DNA from: Selaginella moellendorffii
Taxonomy: Eukaryota > Streptophyta > Lycopodiopsida > Selaginellales > Selaginellaceae
Assembly: GCF_000143415.4 (NCBI RefSeq)
Contig: NW_003314294.1
Location: 985,070-1,049,069, forward strand
Reading direction: 5' to 3'
Length of the DNA: 64,000 nt
In this document: positions 10,656 through 19,574 of the stretch, piece by piece
Numbering within the stretch: position 1 is the stretch's first letter
Layout of the letters: every line of letters starts with the position of its first letter
Position numbers and translations under genes: made by a program
The notes under the pieces: generated by a model
Told to the model about the DNA's origin: nothing
Databases searched by the model: none
Seen by the model: only the letters and a program-made list of their open reading frames with translations

Positions 10656-11103
10656 GAGGAGACCCTCTCTGGATCCTTTTTCTGGATAGGGAACACACGT
10701 TCTCCGCTTGCAAGGCAAAACGAAGCTCGGTAGTAGCGTGGCTAGACTTGACTGGAAGGAGACGAAGCAGTGTGAGTTTGAATTGCTTTTTTTTTGACTG
10801 ACTGGAAGCATGAATAATGTGACAACCCGTGAGTGACTGATAGACCTTGTTTATAGCAATTCAGATTTCATGTATCAGCTAATTTAGCTTCGTCTGTGCA
10901 GGGATTGCTGGCACAAAGTAGAGGATCCGCTTGAAACACATCGTGTCATGTTTTTCTTCTGCAATTTCTGTCCTGTCCAGACTTTCAGGAACTAGACTTG
11001 ACTGGAAGTGAGGCTGTTTCTTTCGGGCTTCGGATTGACTAAGTGGAAGGAGAAGAAGCAGAATCAACGTACAGCTCTAGCAAATCAACAGAGCCCTCTG
11101 CAG
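10656..11103. promoter_or_regulatory. Divergent promoter of two receptor kinases with four W-box cores
   Basis: TTGACT occurs on the plus strand at 10748-10753, 10794-10799, 10998-11003 and 11035-11040. Each is followed by GGAAG, either directly (first and third) or after exactly four more bases (second and fourth). The 16-mer TAGACTTGACTGGAAG is repeated at about 10743 and 10993. TTGAC(C/T) is the known WRKY-factor core; WRKY control of this pair is inference. Confidence 0.5.
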
Positions 11104-13650
11104 ATGTGCGCAATGAAGCTGCTTATTGTCTCAGTCTTCCTGGTGTGGATGATTTCTATACTTGCGCACGGAACCAAGTATCATCTGCCACAAGGGTGGG
11201 AAGTAGTAAACAACAACAGGCTGCCAGAATTCACAGCATCCCAAGGCAACGCGAGCTATCGGCTGCTCCAAGCGGGCAACACATCCCTCGTAAGTCAGGA
11301 TGGGAGATTTGCTTTATCCTTCTTCCGATTCAATGACTCGCCCAGGTACTACTTTGCATTAGTCTTTGGTGCCAGCAATTATACGAGCAACTCAGCATCA
11401 GGTGTCTGTGTTTGGAGTGCAAACCGGGACAATCCTGTTTCTGAAAATGCGACTCTTCAACTCTCGGATCAAGGTCTGTTGCAAGTTATGGATTCAGATG
11501 GAAGAGTGGTCTGGAATTCTCCCCGTGGAGTTTCTGGGATAGAGGTTCAAGACAGTGGGAACGTCGTTCTCTACGACTCCACAGGTGGTGTCTCCTGGCA
11601 GAGTTTCGATCATCCCACAGATGTTCTCTTGGAGGGACAGGTTATAGTTACGGGACAGAGCCTCGTGAGCAGCAGCAGTTCATCGAGCCTGTCAAGTGGG
11701 AGCATGAAGATGGAAGTTGTGGCAAGCGGTCTTATTTTCTTGCTGGAGCTTGATACCGTGCAGCCTTACCTGGTTTGGAACATGTGGAATGGTAACTTGC
11801 CGTCGGACGTGACATCGATCAACACGTCGTGCCCGTCTTATCGAATAGCTCTCCATTATTCTGCTGGAAGTGTACAAGGGAGATACCAGGCAACAAGAAA
11901 CAACACCAGTGATCAGCCATGCGGGCCTCCCACCGCCGCAGTACTTGGAAACTATAGCAGCACTGACTTACACTATCTCAAACTTGACATCGATGGAAAG
12001 CTGATTCCTTACATCTATAACTTTGGACGAGCTTCGTGGGAATCCGGCCAGCCTTTCATGAGCAACATATTTGGATCCTGCCTCCCGATGACGTGCGAGT
12101 CACACAGTGTTTGCGCCGGAAGCTCTCAGTGCAGCTGTATAGTCCAAGGCCAGGATGGGGATCAGGAGCAAACTTGCCCGAGTCCGAGCGACATACCTCT
12201 CGTGTGCAACCACGAAGTCGAGGCTGAGAACCACCATTTTTTCAACGTGACTGGAGCAGGCTACTTCTCCAACAATTACACCAAGGCCGACAGAGTTTCC
12301 ACCTTGAGCGATTGTTGGAACTTGTGCCTATCGAATTGCTCCTGCAGCGCACTCTTTTACAACAAGCAGGCAAGCACCTGTTTTTTCGTCGACCGGATGT
12401 ATGGAGGCCTCACCAGAGATCCAAACTTCGATGGTTTCCTCAAGCTACAAAACGCAGAGCTTTTTGTGCGGGAGGGGCCCAAGGATCGCACACTTTTGCT
12501 TGGAGTGAGCATTGCTGCCGGCTTTGTTCTGCTATTAACCTTGGGCTTGGTCGCGCTGAGAATCTGGAAGCACAAACTCGACAAGGACGCAAGAACTTTG
12601 TCTCTGGCACTGCAAGGCTCGGCTCAGAAGTACGCTTACAGGGAGCTTGAGGTGGCGACTGCGAGCTTCTCGTCAAGCGTTGGAAAAGGTGGCTATGGAA
12701 CTGTGTTTAAAGGGACGCTGGCAGACGGTAGACAGGTGGCAGTCAAGCGTCTGGAAGATCCCAAGCACAGTGAGAAGGGATTTATCGCAGAGATGGCCTC
12801 GCTGGGACGGATTAGCCACCACAACGTCGTCCAACTCTATGGCTTTTGCTCCGAGAAGAACCAGCTCATACTCGTCTACGAGTTTATGGCAAACGGATCC
12901 TTGGATAAGTGGCTGTTTGAGGATGGCTGCCTGGGATGGGAGATACGCCGGAGTATTGCTCTTGGATTGGCTCGAGGTCTGGCTTACTTGCACGAGGAAT
13001 CGCGGCAGCTTATCATCCATCTCGACATCAAGCCCGACAACGTTCTTCTCGACGATAAGTTTTGTCCCAAGCTCGCAGATTTTGGCTTGGCAAAGCTGGC
13101 CAAGAGCCGGGACGCAAGCCAGACCGTGACTGATGTTCGAGGAACTCCAGGATATCTTGCCCCGGAGTGGCTCTTAAACTCGGCAGCGACGAAGAAATGC
13201 GACGTCTACAGCTATGGCATGGTGCTGCTGGAGCTCATAGGTGGGCGAAGGAACCTCTCCAAGCGTTTTATCTTCGGCAGTGGCGGGCACGACGATCGCT
13301 CCATGGACGAGGAAGAACGGGCTTTGTGGTGGTACTTCCCGGCCTGGGTCGTGGCTCTAGCGAGAAAAGGGGAGTTTCTCCGGGTTGCGGACGCGAAGAT
13401 CCGAGACACTGTGGAGGAGGATCAAGTGAGAAAGCTCGTCCAGGTCGCGCTGTGGTGTATCCAGGATGATCCAAGGAGAAGGCCGTCGATGGATGCAGTC
13501 GTCCAGATGCTGGAAGGCCGGAGGGAGATTTCGGAGCCGCCACTCTCCTTCCGGTTTGCGTTGAAATCTCCGGGAGTTCTTCGATTTGCTTCCACTGCTT
13601 CCATGGGCGTAAGCGTGGCGGTACCGACTGAGCTCTCAGGCCCAAGGTAG
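11104..13650 (+). CDS. G-type lectin S-receptor-like Ser/Thr kinase 2
   Basis: Single-exon paralogue of the neighbouring minus-strand kinase, 848 residues from ATG 11104 (MCAMKLLIVSVFLVWMISIL, a signal peptide); the in-frame ATG at 11008 adds a polar leader and is less likely. Domains: mature N-terminus KYHLPQGWEV; bulb lectin (GRFALSFFRFNDSPRYYFAL, WSANRDNPVSENATLQLSDQ, DSGNVVLYDSTG, WQSFDHPTDVL); Cys-rich stretch (CESHSVCAGSSQCSCI); PAN-like module (CWNLCLSNCSCSALFYNKQA); transmembrane helix (LLGVSIAAGFVLLLTLGLVA); kinase with GKGGYGTVFKG, VAVKRL, HLDIKPDNVLLDD, LADFGLAKL and GTPGYLAPEWL. Like its partner it has HLD in place of HRD. An insert in the C-lobe (about residues 715-745, GGHDDRSMDEEERALWWYFP) separates it from kinase 1. 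Probable defence or cell-wall sensing role; this is family-level inference. Confidence 0.93.
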   Translation: MCAMKLLIVSVFLVWMISILAHGTKYHLPQGWEVVNNNRLPEFTASQGNASYRLLQAGNTSLVSQDGRFALSFFRFNDSPRYYFALVFGASNYTSNSASGVCVWSANRDNPVSENATLQLSDQGLLQVMDSDGRVVWNSPRGVSGIEVQDSGNVVLYDSTGGVSWQSFDHPTDVLLEGQVIVTGQSLVSSSSSSSLSSGSMKMEVVASGLIFLLELDTVQPYLVWNMWNGNLPSDVTSINTSCPSYRIALHYSAGSVQGRYQATRNNTSDQPCGPPTAAVLGNYSSTDLHYLKLDIDGKLIPYIYNFGRASWESGQPFMSNIFGSCLPMTCESHSVCAGSSQCSCIVQGQDGDQEQTCPSPSDIPLVCNHEVEAENHHFFNVTGAGYFSNNYTKADRVSTLSDCWNLCLSNCSCSALFYNKQASTCFFVDRMYGGLTRDPNFDGFLKLQNAELFVREGPKDRTLLLGVSIAAGFVLLLTLGLVALRIWKHKLDKDARTLSLALQGSAQKYAYRELEVATASFSSSVGKGGYGTVFKGTLADGRQVAVKRLEDPKHSEKGFIAEMASLGRISHHNVVQLYGFCSEKNQLILVYEFMANGSLDKWLFEDGCLGWEIRRSIALGLARGLAYLHEESRQLIIHLDIKPDNVLLDDKFCPKLADFGLAKLAKSRDASQTVTDVRGTPGYLAPEWLLNSAATKKCDVYSYGMVLLELIGGRRNLSKRFIFGSGGHDDRSMDEEERALWWYFPAWVVALARKGEFLRVADAKIRDTVEEDQVRKLVQVALWCIQDDPRRRPSMDAVVQMLEGRREISEPPLSFRFALKSPGVLRFASTASMGVSVAVPTELSGPR

Positions 13651-13766
13651 CAAAATTTGAACGAGTGGATATGCCTGGAATATGCGAATTTTAAACTTCT
13701 ATACCGAGCTAGAATATTCTTAGATAAAGAGTTGGCATATGCTCTTTTCTAGGGTTTGTGGAAGCT

Positions 13767-14959
13767 ATGGGCAGGGAGGTCTCGACGAGCACTGGATTGC
13801 GCTGCTCCGCGCTGGACGCCATCGCCGATCGCCTTAGCGCCTTGCCGGAGCTCTACCTTCCGCATTCGTCCTTCGCCGGGCGCGCGGATCAACAGGTGAG
13901 CCAGCAGGAGAAGAAGGATCATCTCGTCTCGCTGCTCCACAGGGACGCGGCTATCTTCCTCGGTGAGTCAAGAATCTCTTGCGATCTTCGATGGAATTCG
14001 TGTTGATTTCCTTGTTCTCCTTGCAGAGCGCTATGGGAGCCGGCTCTTGCTGTCGGAGCTCACAGAGTTTGAGTGTCTCAAGGAGGATTACGAGGTGAAT
14101 TGGCACCTCAAGAAGCTCAGGGCGGCCAAGAATCCATCGCCCGGCGAGCAGCGATCCAGGGCCGCGGCAGTGAAGAACCGGCGGCTTGCGTTCCTGGAGC
14201 AGCTTGTGGAGGATGGCAACTATTTCTCCGAGGAGGAGATGAGGATGCGGTGCCCGTTGCTCCATCACGAGTACGTTGGCCAGTTCCAGGAGCCGTCTAT
14301 CTGGGCCTTCTCGCGGCGCGGGGACAAGATGGCGGACATTCTCATCAGGCAGTCCGAGGAGGCTTTCATCCAGCGCAAGATGGAAGAGGAGCGCAAGAAA
14401 ATCCTGGAAGTGGAAGAAGAGGAGGAAGAAGAGGAAGAAGATGAAGAAGACGAGGAAGATGAAGGAAAAACAAAAGATGGCGAGCAGCACAAAAATGAAG
14501 AGGTGAGTTTTCCATGGTTTTAGCTCCTCGGGAAGAACTCTCTTCGATTTTTTCTTCTAGATTACTGACGGCCTTGCTTGGAATGTGTTGCAGTCATACA
14601 CTTCCGAGGTTAATGCCTTGTGTTGCTTGCAGCTCTCTGACGATGCCGGGACTTCAAACCAAAGGCAAGCAGTGCCATCGCCACTGCCACCGTCCAGCGA
14701 CGATCGGCTTCAAGCGTTCTCTCAGGAGATGATGGCCAAGTTCCTCGCTGCTGAGGACAAGAACAAGCTCTCGCCGGAGGAGCTTCAATGTAAGCTGGAT
14801 GACTTTACCCGCGTGATGCAGGAGAAGTTCCTGAGCGGTGAAGACTCGGAGCACGTCGACTATGCTGTGATCGATGACAACGCTGCTCTGGACGATCACT
14901 GGCTCCGTGAGGTGTCTCACGAGGCCGAAGAGAAGTACTTCGAGGAGGAGGATCTCTGA
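13767..14959 (+). CDS. CCDC97: CCDC97-like protein (DUF2052)
   Basis: Orthologue-like of coiled-coil domain-containing protein 97, a little-studied protein linked in animals to the U2/SF3B splicing particle. First ATG is 13767 (MGREVSTSTGLRCSAL); the open frame begins upstream at a GTG. Exon 1 ends near 13962 (AAIFL|ERYG), exon 2 starts near 14026 and carries the family signature NRRLAFLEQLVEDGNYFSEE and MRCPLLHHEYVGQF, then an acidic coiled coil. The last exon gives FTRVMQEKFLSGEDSEHVDY and HEAEEKYFEEEDL before stop 14957-14959, matching the conserved C-terminal FLSG.D..Y..DDN block. TAGGGTTT at 13750-13757 ends 9 nt before the ATG. The exact second intron acceptor (about 14594 or 14632) is open. 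Confidence 0.85.
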
Positions 14960-15170
14960 TGAACAGGTTCTTTGAAGAGATTCTCGTGTACATAACTTAA
15001 CTGGCAGCTTGTTCCTGTGTAACTCTTTTAGCGTGTTCTTTTGCAGCGCAGGTGCGCTGCGAAGTTGTGTATTAAGTTAAAAGAGATTGAATCTACAAGT
15101 AAGCTTTGTCATTACTTTCCTTGAGCAGTGTCACGCGCGCTTGTTTGTTTGTAAGCCACACAGCTTGGCT

Positions 15171-15934
15171 ATGGCGAGTCTCGCAATTGGACTCTTGCCA
15201 CTGGTACCTCAGCACAAGCGTCGATTTGATCGGTTTCTTTCTCGTTCTGCAACAGCGAAAAGACTGCTGAAAGTCGCTGCGAGTTCCAGTAATTCCACTC
15301 CAAGTGAAAAGGTATCGTTTCTTCGATTTTCATAACATTCTGGCTGCTTCATAGAAGTTTTTCTACAGGGCATAGCAGTTACTCCGCAAAAAATCCGCGA
15401 GATTGTAAATTCGAGCTCCTTGGCAGCCGTGACATTGCTGCTTGGATGGACTCAGGTAAAATTTTTGTAAGAAAATGTTAGTTCTAATTTTTCTACCCAG
15501 AGTGCGGGCATTGCTGGAGCGACCGGCAGAGATCTGGTCGATCGAGCGGCGTATCCAGAGTATAGTTTGGAACAATGGATTGTGATTCTCGTGGCGTGGG
15601 GCGGCGTCGCATTTTTCTACTTCATCTTCCTACCGGTAGGTACTTCACTCTCACTCGAGAGAACTTACGCAAACCTTTCTTTTTTTCTTGGCAGCCAGTG
15701 ATTTACGCTTATCTCCACACCAGATGGATGAAGCGCAACAAATACGAAGCGTTCTTCCAGTTCTTCATCGTCTTTTCTTTCTTCCCAGCGTAAGGACTTC
15801 GTTCTTCCTTTTGCCATCCATGTTTCTAATGAATTTTTGTGGAATCTCGTGCTTGTAGATTGCTTCTATGGGCTCCATTCATAAATTTGAGGCCTCTTCC
15901 CACCGATCCCACAAAGAAATACCCGTGGGAGTGA
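15171..15934 (+). CDS. NDHL: NdhL, chloroplast NAD(P)H dehydrogenase-like complex subunit L
   Basis: Nuclear-encoded membrane subunit of the plastid NDH complex, which carries cyclic electron flow around photosystem I in the thylakoid. Four or five exons starting at ATG 15171 (MASLAIGLLPLVPQHKRRFD). The first about 45 residues are Ser/Arg/Ala-rich, as in transit peptides. The spliced protein then has ILVAWGGVAFFYFIFLPPVI, YAYLHTRWMKRNKYEAFFQF and the diagnostic C-terminal FFPALLLWAPFINLRPLPTD ending KKYPWE at stop 15932-15934. Two hydrophobic helices flank the basic R-W-x-K-R-N loop as in cyanobacterial and plant NdhL. If correct, this species keeps a nuclear NDH subunit, of interest because some Selaginella plastomes have lost ndh genes. 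Recognition rests on the C-terminal motif from memory. Confidence 0.75.
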
Positions 15935-16025
15935 CGAGCCAAAAAGTGTAAGATAAGCTCTCTTTTTAGGGCAAAATAGGATATCTCAAAAGCCCTAAAC
16001 AGGGAAGGCAAACAGGATATTCCAA

Positions 16026-16736
16026 ATGGAGCTGGGAGGGAATTTTAGGGCTAGAGCAATGCTGTTGGTGCGAGCTCATGCTCGCGCGGTAGCAGGGTAT
16101 GGGCGATCGGGCAGCGGCAGCTTGTGGAATCGCCGGCGATGGAGCTCAGAAGCTCCGGCGGATCCAGCGCCGCCGCCTCCTGATAGATTGAATTTGGCGG
16201 AGGGCTTCGTCAAGGTGTGGGAAAATTTTGCGAGCAGCGTGCGGCTGATTTCTTGATGGTGAGATAGCTCCGGTTTCGTGCAGAGGATGCTAGAGATTGA
16301 GCGAGAGGATGGCAAGAAGCGGCTTCTTCGGCTCACTGTGGACAGTGGCGGATGCTCGGGGTTCCAGTATAACTTTAGCTTGGATGAGAAAGCCCAGTCG
16401 GACGATCGGTACGCTATGCTTTCTCTTTTCTTCTTTATAAAAACTTTGTGAGAGCATCGATTGCTGCCAGTGTTTTTGAGAAAGATGGTGCGACGCTGGT
16501 GGTGGATGGAATCTCTTTCGACTTTGTAAAAGGCTCTACGGTAGATTTTACGGAAGAACTTATGCGCTCGTCGTTTATGGTATGCAAAATCTCTCGAGAT
16601 CTTCCTCTTTCCGGTTTCCAGTTTGGTTTTCTCTTGATTTCCCTGATTGCTGGATTGTTTCGATTGACAGGTTACGTCCAACCCCAACGCATCCGCTGGC
16701 TGCGGCTGTGGAGCTTCTTTCGTCCGTAAACCATAG
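16026..16736 (+). CDS. ISCA2: IscA2-like mitochondrial Fe-S cluster assembly protein
   Basis: A-type Fe-S carrier (HesB/IscA family), acting late in mitochondrial [4Fe-4S] cluster assembly. Exon 1 has an Arg/Ala/Ser-rich presequence ([20 protein letters not shown]); starts at ATG 16026 or 16059 are both possible, and a TTTTAGGG core at 16043-16050 lies 8 nt before the second, which may favour it. Exon 2 begins about 16284 with [20 protein letters not shown] and the first conserved cysteine in [15 protein letters not shown]. Exon 3 has [20 protein letters not shown]. The last exon has the terminal cysteine pair in [14 protein letters not shown], stop 16734-16736. The three Fe-S ligand cysteines (C..CxC) are all present. 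Introns about 60-80 nt. Confidence 0.9.
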
Positions 16737-16902
16737 ATGGTTCTATAATAGAGAAAAAGGAAACGAATTTTGTCCCAGCATTGGTGGAGTCTGAGCACGC
16801 GTGTCGATAAGTTTGGAGATTTTTCTTTTCCTTCACTTTGGTTGGACTGGATTGACAGTTTGACACTTCTGTGTTGTAGGAAAACTGTCTGGCTTAATGG
16901 CA

Positions 16903-17176
16903 GCAGTTTAGGTCCCCTGGCTGCGAAGCAAAGGCAAAAGCTTTTGCCAGATCTTGGAATGGGCTGGAAACAGCTGCGAGCGTCAAATCGAGCGCAGCAG
17001 CAGTGTCAGGCAAATTGGCCTGGATCACTCTCGAGAAACTTTGCGAGATCCAGAAAGATCCATGCCTTGATCACAGTAGGAATGCCTCCTTTTTCTCTAT
17101 CACTCACTCACTTGAGGATTCCTGGCACATTGACCCAGGAAGAAAGAGAAGTTTTTGGAAGAAAGCGAGACAATAG
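16903..17176 (+). CDS. Unassigned open frame, possible terminal exon
   Basis: Frame open from after a TAA near 16900 to TAG 17174-17176 without an internal Met start. The protein-like core reads WNGLETAASVKSSAAAVSG then KLAWITLEKLCEIQKDPCLD, with amphipathic spacing unlike random reading. An upstream acceptor (for example TGTTGTAG near 16880 or GGCAGCAG near 16911) could splice it to an unseen first exon. I do not recognise a family. It may equally be 3' sequence of the ISCA2 transcript. Confidence 0.2.
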
Positions 17177-17518
17177 AGGATGGGTTTGTCAGTTGGTGGC
17201 ACCTACACGTAAGTACAAGAGTGTGACCATTCAATTCGATTCAATTCCAATCCACAAAGCAAAGATTTCTCCCCATTTTTCTTTTCATTGTCCTATGCTT
17301 GTCTGCCAAAGCCAAGCCTACTAACAAAAACAAAGAGCCCTAATTTTCAGCAACTGATAAACCCTAATGTTTTTGTCGCCCGCCAAACTAGCTAGCCGCT
17401 ATGATGGCCGCAAGTGGCAGGCAGCAACGGTGCCACGTTTTAGCGCCCTCCCGGCCAATGAGGCTTTAGTGTTTGATATTGCGCATCCAATGGCCACTCG
17501 TTTAGATCTGCATTTCTG

Positions 17519-17526
17519 ACACGTGT
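17519..17526. promoter_or_regulatory. Palindromic G-box ACACGTGT upstream of LNK-A
   Basis: A perfect ACACGTGT palindrome about 250 bp upstream of the LNK-A start codon. CACGTG is the core bound by bHLH/bZIP light and clock factors; its relevance here is inferred from the neighbour only. Confidence 0.4.
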
Positions 17527-17776
17527 ATGCGTATATGTATTAGATTGGCCTATGGCCATGCATGGGGCCAAATTCCATGGCCATGGCAACTAGCACATAG
17601 TCGCGAGCGTAGCTAGCCACAATTTGGTGAAGCGCGCTAGGGATTTTCTTTCTTTTGTGCTCGAGCGCTAGAGGAGTGGGAAATATTTTCCCTTTGGCTA
17701 GGTTTTCTCGCGGGGACGATCCGGCGCGCCTTGGTGGATTTCATGAGAAGCGCGCGCGATCTCGGCAGCGTCGATG

Positions 17777-19415
17777 ATGTCCAGCGCCTGGGGATATACG
17801 GATTTGAGCAGCGGAGGAGTGCCTTGGCCACAGGTGAGTCCGTGTGCTCGATTTTCTGTCCGAAATTTCGAGTCCTGGGAGTGAGATCGCAGTGCTTGAC
17901 TGTCTTGGCAGACCGGAATCGCGGGCAATCGTTGCGATTGCGACAGCTTTGATTCTCTCGAGCGTGAGAGGAAGATTGGCGGCTGGGATGATGTCCCATA
18001 CGGCACAGGAGGGGGGTCTTTCCCTGCAGCAAAGGAGGTGGTGGTGGATCAGGAATGTCCGTCGTGGCCTCTCCGGCTTTGCTCGACTACAACGCAAGGC
18101 TTCCAAGGTGGGATTGAGACGAGCAGGGAGTTCGAAGCACTCGTGTCAGTGCCGGAATCGTTGACAGCTCGATCGAGCTCCTCGAGCAGCAATGTTGCGA
18201 GCACGAGCGCTGCTCGCTTCGACTCGTTTCTAGACGAGAATGGCGATGCCAGTGTGGCCTCAAGCTCTTGCCACTTTCCTTTGTCCGAGGAGTGCCTTGG
18301 ACAAGCTCCCTCGTACAAAGAAGTGGCCGATGGCTGGGACGCTATCGGCTCCCTAGCCGACATGGACGATTTCCTGGGGTACGTAACTTTCTCGTTTTAC
18401 TTACTCGTGAGTGATGAGTGACAAGCTTATTGCATGCAGACACAATCCACCATTTGGGCAAGCCAACTCTTTGGAAGTCCAGAGCCAGATGATGCCGCCA
18501 GTGCCGAGAATCTCTCCCGAAAGTTGCAAAAAGAAGTTGGTGCGTGTTTTCCTACGTGCTGGTTTCTCAGTCGCGGGAATAACTATCTGCTTTGTTTTTT
18601 CCCAGACCTTCGAGCAGCCTATTCTTATCCAGCATGAGGCAACGTCTGCAAAAAGGTTGAAAACGCTATCGCCATGGATCTCTGGAAAGCCTTCACAAAG
18701 ACATACGTTTCACCAGGAGTTTAACTCTCTGGCCTTGCCCGTCGTGGAGCCGCAGGGAACGGCGACCGCTAGCAGCATCGAGCACCTGCTTCTGCTCCAA
18801 AGGGCCATGAACTACAATGGCGCCATCCAAGCTTCCAACTCGGTGCTCGGTGGGGCATATAACTACGCGGCACCGCCTGCTTTTGGAGACGGCTCTCTGG
18901 AGGCCTCCGTACTCTACCAACTTGGGTGCACAATGTCCAAGGTACTAAACTTCCCTGATCTTGATGACGGAGGAGAGCATCCCGTTTTTTCTTCTTTTCG
19001 CTGTCACAGCTAGACGTCAGCACAAGGCTTTGCATCCGAAACGCTCTCTACCGTCTCGCCACGAGTGCCTGCCACAGAAGCGGAGACGAGGGCGCGAGCT
19101 CCATCGAATCTTCTGCCAAGAGGTACGTCCGGGGTATCGAAAGTTAACGATCGGTACGACAGATGGTGTGCTCTGTTCGCCAGGCCCGGTGGCATTCCCT
19201 GCTTGGAGACATGCACGAATCCAATCGACCGCACGGTGGCAAGCCTGCTGTTTTACAAGCCGGAAGCAGACACTACTCAAGACGGGTCCGTGTCTCCACA
19301 GTCGACGGTGGTCTCATCAGAAGGCTCCTGGATCCAGCAGCCAGTGGCAATGGCAGGCGTCACACCGCAAGCCACACTTCCGCGCTGCGCTGGCTACTTC
19401 GCGCGAGGGGTTTAA
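17777..19415 (+). CDS. LNK: LNK-like clock/light coactivator A
   Basis: Member of the NIGHT LIGHT-INDUCIBLE AND CLOCK-REGULATED family, transcriptional coactivators that in Arabidopsis bind RVE8/MYB-like factors at evening genes. I reconstruct six or seven exons. Exon 1 is 17777-17833 (MSSAWGYTDLSSGGVPWPQ). Exon 2 starts at 17912 and contains KIGGWDDVPYGTGGGSF and the LNK-like DGWDAIGSLADMDDFLG (compare GWG/NIGxFxDxD in known LNKs), ending 18378. Exon 3 begins HNPPFGQANSLEVQSQ. Exon 4 holds ASVLYQLGCTMSK. Exon 5 has the signature LDVSTRLCIRNALYRLATSA. The last exon has CTNPIDRTVASLLFYKPEAD, the terminal LNK motif (PIDRTVAHLLF-type), stop 19413-19415. A longer frame from 17743 dead-ends after the first intron, so I reject it. 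A second LNK-like gene follows in tandem. Confidence 0.75.
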
Positions 19416-19434
19416 GGACACTCCGCGCGAGGGG
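19390..19434. repeat. Short tandem repeat at the LNK-A stop codon
   Basis: CGCGCGAGGGGTTTAAGGA is present twice about 25 bp apart; the TAA within the first copy is the LNK-A stop codon. Too short to assign to an element. Confidence 0.6.
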
Positions 19435-19551
19435 TTTAAGGAGGGGGTGGCACACACAGGTCAAAGGAGAGGCGAAAGGAGTGGGGTAGAAAAACAAGGC
19501 GGGCCGCGCGGTGAATACATAGCAGGGGGGCCGGGGGTTCTGGGTTCAGGG

Positions 19552-19561
19552 TTTAGGGTTT
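19552..19561 (+). promoter_or_regulatory. Telo-box TTTAGGGTTT before LNK-B
   Basis: TTTAGGGTTT ends 13 nt upstream of the LNK-B ATG, embedded in degenerate GGGTTC/GGGTTT repeats starting near 19537. The same core sits close to the start codon of at least nine other genes in the window. Confidence 0.5.
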
Positions 19562-19574
19562 ATAGAGCTCGCGA

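Larger units (their letters stand above)
16737..17776. other. Intergenic stretch between ISCA2 and LNK-A
   Basis: Contains a Met-less open frame at 16903-17176 (listed separately), CCCTAAT/AAACCCTAAT telo-box cores near 17338-17370, a palindromic G-box at 17519-17526 and a CCATGGCCATGG palindrome near 17576. I see no complete gene. Confidence 0.4.

Noticed and set aside
17743-17952. MRSARDLGSVDDV frame as the LNK-A start
   Set aside because: Spliced at the same donor it meets a stop in exon 2; the frame from ATG 17777 stays open through all later exons.
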